Shown here one piece after another: positions 59,266-64,000 of a DNA stretch of 64,000 nucleotides (positions are counted from its first letter, which is position 1; each line of letters begins with the position of its first letter). Both the position numbers and the translations under genes were made by a program. The notes below the pieces were generated by a model, which did no database searches, was not told where the DNA came from, and worked only from the letters and a program-made list of their open reading frames with translations. The DNA comes from DASTHG01 sp035491895 (GTDB taxonomy: Bacteria; Gemmatimonadota; Gemmatimonadetes; Gemmatimonadales; GWC2-71-9). The stretch covers positions 11,445-75,444 of the forward strand of contig DATJJY010000059.1 in the NCBI GenBank assembly GCA_035491895.1, given 5' to 3'.

Positions 59266-62200
59266 CTCGCCTTGATCTCGACACCCAGCGCACCAGCGTT
59301 CTTGCTGGTCCAGGTCGCGGTGATCGTGTTCCGGTTCACCGCCCACTCCGCGAATAGATCGGCGAGCGTTCCCTCCCCGGACGGCTGCTCATCGATCGTC
59401 GTGAAGCCGCTACCCGGCGTGACGGTCGGCACCACATTGCTGTTCACACCGAACACCCCGTACGCCACGTCGTTGGCGTTCCCGAAGGCGGCAAGCGTGG
59501 TGGTGAGCCCGTTCACCGCCGTGCCGCTCGCCGAGCCCGTTTGTGCGATCGCCCCGGCACCGTTCACGCCCGAGTTGTCGACCCCGTCCCACTGCGACAC
59601 GATCCACTGGCAGTTGGAGACGGTGACGCTCGACGTGATGGTGATCGGGCCGCTCCCCGGCGCGGCACTCATTGCCCGGAAGATGGTGATGCGCTTGAGT
59701 GGCGTCGTGCCGTCGAACGTAACCGTCGCCACTACGTCCCAGGACGCCATCCCGCCACCGGTGAGCGTCGGGTTCGGCGCTGCTGCCGTGGATTGGTGGG
59801 TCATTACGGCAACGGTCACCAGGGCGTTCGGCGCCGGCGAGATGGCGGCCGTGGTGTAGATCCTCACGTTGTTGACGTCGTGACCGGACGTGAGCCGGGT
59901 GTGGGTGATCGTGGCAGGCGGAGCCTGATTCGTCACCGTCACCGTCGCGGTCTGCGTGACGGTCGTTCCGCCGGCGGTGGCGGAGATGGTCTTGGTTTCC
60001 ACAACCGTCGAGCTAAGCGTTCCGGTGGTCACGCCGGTCGCGTTGGTCGGTCCGGCGGGCTGGGTAAGCGTGTTGCCGGTGCCCGAGGCCGAGAGCACCA
60101 CGCTCGAGCCGCTCACCGGGTTGCCGAAGGCGTCCTTCACGGTCACGGTGATGGTCGACGTGCCGCTGCCCGCCGCGATCGACGTTGGCGATGCCGCGAC
60201 TGTGGATTGGCTCGCGTTCGCCGGACCGGCGGTCACCGTCACAATCGGCTTCTGGGTGAGGGTGACACCGCCCGCGACCGCAGTCACGGTCTTCGGCCCC
60301 GCGCCCGTGGAGCTCAGCGTGCCCGTCGCCACGCCGTTGGCGTTTGTCGGACCCCCAGGTTGAGTGATTGTGTTACCGCTCCCCGTCGCTGACAGGGCCA
60401 CGGTGGCGCCGCTGACCGGGTTTCCGTTGGCGTCCTTGGCAGTGACCGTGATCGTCGACATCGCGCTCCCCGCGGGGATCGAGGTCGGGGCAGCCGCCAC
60501 GATCGATTGGGAGGCGGACACGGTGCTACCTGTCACCGTCACCGTTACCGTCGCTGTTTGCGTGATCGCGATTCCGTTGGCGGTCGCCGAGACCACCTTC
60601 GATTCCGCGACGGTCGAGCTGAGCGTGCCGGTAGCGACGCCGCTCGCGTTGGTCGTGGCAGCGGGCTGGGTGAGGGAGTTTCCGGAACCGGTGACCGAGA
60701 GAATGACCGTCGCGCCGCTGAGCGGATTGCCGCCGGCGTCCTTAGCGGTGACGGTGATGGTGGAGGTACCACTCCCCGCGATGATCGATGTGGGCGAGGC
60801 TGAGACCGTAGATTGCGAGGCGGATACGGTGGGAGCGCCGCCGCCAGCAGCCTTGATTTCGACACCCAGGAGCGCGCCCTTCAAGAGGCTCGCCCAGCTC
60901 GCATCGATCGTATTGTCGTTGGTCGCCCGCTCCGCCTCGAGCGCGGAGGACTCGCCGGAGGGCTGCTCGGCGATCTCGGCGAAGCCACTGCCAGGAGTGA
61001 CCGCAATTCCGCTACCGCTCACGCCGACGACGCCGTAGGCCACGTTATTGGGACTCCCAAACGCGCCGAGCGAGACCGCCAGGGCGTTCGACCCGTCGGT
61101 ACGATTCGAGCCGGTCTGTACGATGGCGCCCGATCCGTTCGCGCCGCTCGTTTCGACGCCGGACCACTGTGATACGATCCACTGGGCGTTGGAGACGCTG
61201 TTGGTGAACGTGATCGTGATCGGTCCGCTGCCCGGTGCGGGGCTCATCGCGCGAAAGATGGTCAGGCGCCTGTGCGGCTGGCTGACGGCGTCGAAATCGA
61301 CGCTCGCCACTATGCTCCAGCTCGTCATACCGCCCCCCGACAGCACCGGAGTAATGGCGGCCGAGCTCCGGTGGCTCAGGACGGCCACCGTAACGAGCGT
61401 GTTGGGTGCCGGCGAGATGGAGGCCGTGGTATAGACCTTCTGATTCACGGCGTTGTTGCCCGATGCGAGCAACGTATGGGTGATCGTCCCTCCGGAGCCC
61501 GAGGGCGTCACGGTCACCGTCGCGGTTTGCGTGATCGCCGTGCCGTTGATCGTGGCCGAGACGGTCTTGGTCTCGGCGACGCTCGAGGCGAGCGATCCCG
61601 TGGCCACACCACTCGCGTTCGTCGTGCCGGTGGGTTGGGTCAGCGTGTTTCCGGTCCCCGTTGCCGCCAGAATCACGGTGGCGCCGCTGATCAGGTTTCC
61701 CAGGGCATCTTTGGCGGTGACCGTGATGGTTGACGATCCGGCTCCCGCGGTGATCGACGCGGGGGACGCCGAGACCGTCGACTGCGAAGCGGACAGGGGT
61801 CCGGCCGTCACCGTCACGGTCGCTGTCTGGGTAATGGCGGTGCCGCCGCCGGTGGCCGAGACCGTCTTCTGCCCCGCGACCGTCGAGCGCAGCGTCCCCG
61901 TGGCCACGCCGCTCGCGTTGGTCGTCCCCGCAGGTTGGGTGAGGGTGTTGCCGGAGCCGGTGGCCGAGAGTACGACCGTCACCCCGCTCAAGGGATTGCC
62001 GCTTCCGTCCTTGGCCGTCACGGTGACGGTGGACGTGGCGCTTCCGGCCGTGATGGACGCGGGCGATGCCGAGACGGTGGACAGCGATGCGGAGATCCCG
62101 CCGCCGCCGCCCGGCGGACCGTGGCACGCGCCGCTCCCCGCATCGGTGAACGTCTGGCCGGCGATGGGGATGAATTGCCAGGTGTAGCTCCCGGCATCCA

Positions 62201-63050
62201 AAGTCAGCTGCAGCACCCCCCAGGTCGTCCCGTTGAATACCTGGCTGTTCGGCAGCTGCGTTCCCAGGTCGTTGTAATGACTCGCGCCACCCGTTCCCGA
62301 AACAAACTCCCGGATCCCGCTGACCGGATCGGCTTGCCCTGTCGGTGTCTGCGGTGCGAACCGCTCGTAGTTGTGCTCGTGGCCCGAGACGACGATCTCG
62401 GCTCCGGCGTCGTACAACGCCTGCCATAAGGGCTGCGCCGACGTAGTGCTCCCGTGTGTCGTGCCCGAGCTGAAACGCGGATGGTGCCAATAGGCAATGG
62501 TGCACTGCTTGGTGCTCGCCGCAAGATCGGCCCGCAGCCACTGCTCCTGGGTAGAGCCCACAGCCATACTGACGTTGCTGTTCAGCGAAATGACGTGCCA
62601 GTCACCGATATCGTAGCTGTAGTATCCGATGCCGCTGGTACCGGCGAGGGCACCGTAGTACCCGAAGTAACCGGTCGCCCCCGACGTGTTGTAGTCGTGG
62701 TTGCCGGGTGCCGGGCGCGTGCGCGCCTTGTGCCGGCCCCACGACGGGTCATAGCACTGTGTATAATCGGTCGCCGAGCCATTGGGATAGGCATTGTCCC
62801 CGGCGGTGAAGACGGTACCGGAGATGTTGTCGAGCAATGTCGCCGTCGCCTCGTCGCCGCTCGAGGAGCAGTCGGCGATGTCGCCGGCGCCCACGAGAAC
62901 CACCGCGGACGCGGATGCCGCCGCCGTGTTGGTCGCCGAATTCGCTGGACCGGTTACGACGCTGCGATCCTGGGTGCATGTCGCCAAGGCGAGGAGCAGC
63001 GTGCAGGTGAGGATCCGGAGGGTGACGGAGCGGCGCGTTCTTGTTCGCAT
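59256..63050 (-). CDS. Exported metallophosphatase with five Ig-like repeats and two copies of a ~220-aa domain
   Basis: A 1264-aa exported protein. A signal peptide with Cys25 (LALATC) is followed by a calcineurin-like phosphoesterase (about residues 50-318): GAGDIADC, TAGDNAY, PGNHDY, AYWHHPRF, SGHEHNYERF. Then come Ig-like (Big/invasin) repeats of about 100 residues at about 320 and 420, a ~220-aa domain A (about 519-737), three more Ig-like repeats (about 742-1040), and domain B (about 1043-1264), a copy of A. ATG at 63050 lacks a ribosome site; the frame extends to 63161. Probably surface-located; substrate unknown. Confidence 0.82.
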   Translation of the reverse strand: MRTRTRRSVTLRILTCTLLLALATCTQDRSVVTGPANSATNTAAASASAVVLVGAGDIADCSSSGDEATATLLDNISGTVFTAGDNAYPNGSATDYTQCYDPSWGRHKARTRPAPGNHDYNTSGATGYFGYYGALAGTSGIGYYSYDIGDWHVISLNSNVSMAVGSTQEQWLRADLAASTKQCTIAYWHHPRFSSGTTHGSTTSAQPLWQALYDAGAEIVVSGHEHNYERFAPQTPTGQADPVSGIREFVSGTGGASHYNDLGTQLPNSQVFNGTTWGVLQLTLDAGSYTWQFIPIAGQTFTDAGSGACHGPPGGGGGISASLSTVSASPASITAGSATSTVTVTAKDGSGNPLSGVTVVLSATGSGNTLTQPAGTTNASGVATGTLRSTVAGQKTVSATGGGTAITQTATVTVTAGPLSASQSTVSASPASITAGAGSSTITVTAKDALGNLISGATVILAATGTGNTLTQPTGTTNASGVATGSLASSVAETKTVSATINGTAITQTATVTVTPSGSGGTITHTLLASGNNAVNQKVYTTASISPAPNTLVTVAVLSHRSSAAITPVLSGGGMTSWSIVASVDFDAVSQPHRRLTIFRAMSPAPGSGPITITFTNSVSNAQWIVSQWSGVETSGANGSGAIVQTGSNRTDGSNALAVSLGAFGSPNNVAYGVVGVSGSGIAVTPGSGFAEIAEQPSGESSALEAERATNDNTIDASWASLLKGALLGVEIKAAGGGAPTVSASQSTVSASPTSIIAGSGTSTITVTAKDAGGNPLSGATVILSVTGSGNSLTQPAATTNASGVATGTLSSTVAESKVVSATANGIAITQTATVTVTVTGSTVSASQSIVAAAPTSIPAGSAMSTITVTAKDANGNPVSGATVALSATGSGNTITQPGGPTNANGVATGTLSSTGAGPKTVTAVAGGVTLTQKPIVTVTAGPANASQSTVAASPTSIAAGSGTSTITVTVKDAFGNPVSGSSVVLSASGTGNTLTQPAGPTNATGVTTGTLSSTVVETKTISATAGGTTVTQTATVTVTNQAPPATITHTRLTSGHDVNNVRIYTTAAISPAPNALVTVAVMTHQSTAAAPNPTLTGGGMASWDVVATVTFDGTTPLKRITIFRAMSAAPGSGPITITSSVTVSNCQWIVSQWDGVDNSGVNGAGAIAQTGSASGTAVNGLTTTLAAFGNANDVAYGVFGVNSNVVPTVTPGSGFTTIDEQPSGEGTLADLFAEWAVNRNTITATWTSKNAGALGVEIKASHN
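59930..62093. repeat. DNA-level tandem repeats of about 300 bp inside the metallophosphatase gene
   Basis: Five units of about 300 bp start near 62093, 61793, 60826, 60520 and 60220 (minus-strand order). The first two are separated from the last three by the ~220-aa domain A copy. Unit cores such as TNASGVATGTL and TVTAKDA recur almost unchanged in protein. The high similarity invites recombination and copy-number change. They are coding repeats, not CRISPR. Confidence 0.75.
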
Positions 63051-63151
63051 GATCAACAAACCTGTCCGCGTGTGCGGCAGGCCGACATCCATCGGCGGAA
63101 TGAGAAGCGGCCTAGATCTTGAATCGCCCAAGCTAGCTAGTCGAGGGCGGG

Positions 63152-64000
63152 TCACTTCCACGCCTCCGCCAGCGCGCGAATCGTTCCGGGGGCATTCCCT
63201 TCGGCCCGGTTATTGACGACGATGAGCGCTTCGATGCGCCGCCGCACCGCTTCCTCCATCAGCCGGTGCAGGTCGCGCCGCAAGTCGGGCTGTGGCTCGC
63301 GCACCCGGTCGTAGGGCTCGAACTGCCGCACCGCGTCCTCGTACTTCCGCCCCGGCTTGAGCAGCGCCCGCGCGACCGTGAAGCTCGCGGGGAAGGTCCA
63401 CGGCAGGTCGAGCTGGGCCCCGATCGGCGGCATCTCGGTCCACGAATTGAACACGTGCGCCACGCCGTGACGTTTGAGAACGAGCCCGTGGAGATCGTGC
63501 AGCAGCTCCGGGTTGCGCAGCTCGACGGCGTAGCGGAACTCGCCCGGCAACGCACCCAGAAACCCATCGAGCTCATCCGCCCAGTCGGCGACGTCCGGAA
63601 GGTCCTTGCCACGCATGGCCTGGAATTCGAAGACGAAGCAGCCGGCGTGATCGCGAAACGCGCGCGCGTAGGGCGTCAGGACGGCGTCCTTGAAGAGCTG
63701 CACGTTCAGGAAATCGGGATTGCGGAGACCCGAGAGATTCCCCCAGCGCCGGTCCTGATTGAAGCGCCGCGCGGTGATGCGGTCCCACACTTTGCTCACG
63801 CACGGGAACCCGGGCGGCAGCGACCGGGCGTAGGCCGCGAGCGTCCCCTCGCTGGGCGGATCGTAAAACGCGCTGTCGATCCCCACGGTCTGGAACAACG
63901 GGTAGCGCGCATACTCCTCGAGGCGCTTTGCGGGCTGGGCGCCGCGGTAGCTCTTGTGATAGACCTCCCCCGACCAGCCGTCATAGGTCCACGTCGAGGT
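63152..64000 (-). CDS. DUF72 protein, 5' end beyond the window
   Basis: The frame is open from 64000 to its stop at 63152, giving 282 residues without a start. The first visible residues TSTWTYDGWSGEVYHKSY match the beginning of DUF72 (YecE-like TIM-barrel) proteins, so only a few residues are missing. Later features are PGFPCVSKVWDRIT, CFVFEFQAMRG, FRYAVELRNPELL and ALIVVNNRAEGNAPGTI. The biochemical function of the family is unknown. The 101-base gap to the next gene on the same strand shows nothing obvious. Confidence 0.85.
   Translation of the reverse strand, partial: TSTWTYDGWSGEVYHKSYRGAQPAKRLEEYARYPLFQTVGIDSAFYDPPSEGTLAAYARSLPPGFPCVSKVWDRITARRFNQDRRWGNLSGLRNPDFLNVQLFKDAVLTPYARAFRDHAGCFVFEFQAMRGKDLPDVADWADELDGFLGALPGEFRYAVELRNPELLHDLHGLVLKRHGVAHVFNSWTEMPPIGAQLDLPWTFPASFTVARALLKPGRKYEDAVRQFEPYDRVREPQPDLRRDLHRLMEEAVRRRIEALIVVNNRAEGNAPGTIRALAEAWK

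Noticed and set aside
59930..62093. Regular ~300-bp repeats considered as CRISPR or non-coding tandem array
   Set aside because: The unit length is far above CRISPR repeats, there are no unique spacers, and the reading frame is kept throughout as Ig-like domains.
1..64000. tRNA, rRNA, insertion sequences, prophage genes and integrases
   Set aside because: None seen on reading through. No transposase-like or integrase-like protein appears and gene order is continuous.

Overview
The window is a 64 kb piece of a GC-rich bacterial chromosome. It is densely coded, with many ATGA or TGATG start/stop overlaps and no mobile elements, tRNA, rRNA or CRISPR that I can see. A diderm envelope is clear from RND pumps, outer-membrane barrels, PepSY proteins and lipoproteins. 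DUF5916, DUF4097 and ABC-2 clusters, plus two TAnnTTTG-like elements just upstream of start codons, suggest the FCB side of the tree. Gemmatimonadota is my best guess. This is inference from gene content, not from a marker gene.

Region 1 (1-12.1 kb) is mostly housekeeping and envelope genes: DUF2203, a membrane protein, a patatin-like lipase, an acyl-CoA thioesterase coupled to glutamine-dependent NAD synthetase, two secreted proteins, and a propeller-thioredoxin-metallophosphatase fusion. It also holds a fluoride-response operon. A crcB-type fluoride riboswitch with a visible antitermination platform lies at 3960-4039, followed by an uncharacterised 135-aa protein, crcB and DUF190.

Region 2 (12.1-34.2 kb) is the most system-like part. 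A roughly 19.4 kb minus-strand run carries a DUF5916 outer-membrane protein, a lipoprotein, two RND pumps separated by a very short adaptor, one ABC ATPase followed by four permease genes (five permease modules), and then PepSY, porin, small membrane and barrel proteins. A NarL-type sensor kinase and response regulator are divergent from it. Between them are three CACATC repeats spaced exactly 11 bp apart and a 9-bp hairpin. I infer that the two-component system controls this envelope/export operon.

Region 3 (34.2-43.2 kb) has a nucleoside hydrolase and 3-hydroxyacyl-CoA dehydrogenase pair ending in a clear terminator, an mntR-mntH-usp manganese operon with a DtxR-like operator, a Nudix hydrolase, an alpha/beta hydrolase, and an ECF sigma/anti-sigma pair followed by two DUF4097 proteins.

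Region 4 (43.2-49.4 kb) is a candidate defence module: an Eco57I/PglX-like adenine methylase overlapping an SNF2 helicase, then an endonuclease III-like protein without the usual catalytic Lys. A 13-bp perfect inverted repeat covers the methylase start, and a perfect palindrome sits directly before the endonuclease III-like gene.

Region 5 (49.4-64 kb) has a coupled HAD phosphatase, aminotransferase, ornithine cyclodeaminase-like and aldehyde dehydrogenase operon; a Pit phosphate transporter with its DUF47 partner; an APC permease; a six-repeat CxxxC lipoprotein; a 49-aa zinc ribbon; a radical SAM protein; a 1264-aa metallophosphatase with Ig-like repeats; and a partial DUF72 protein.
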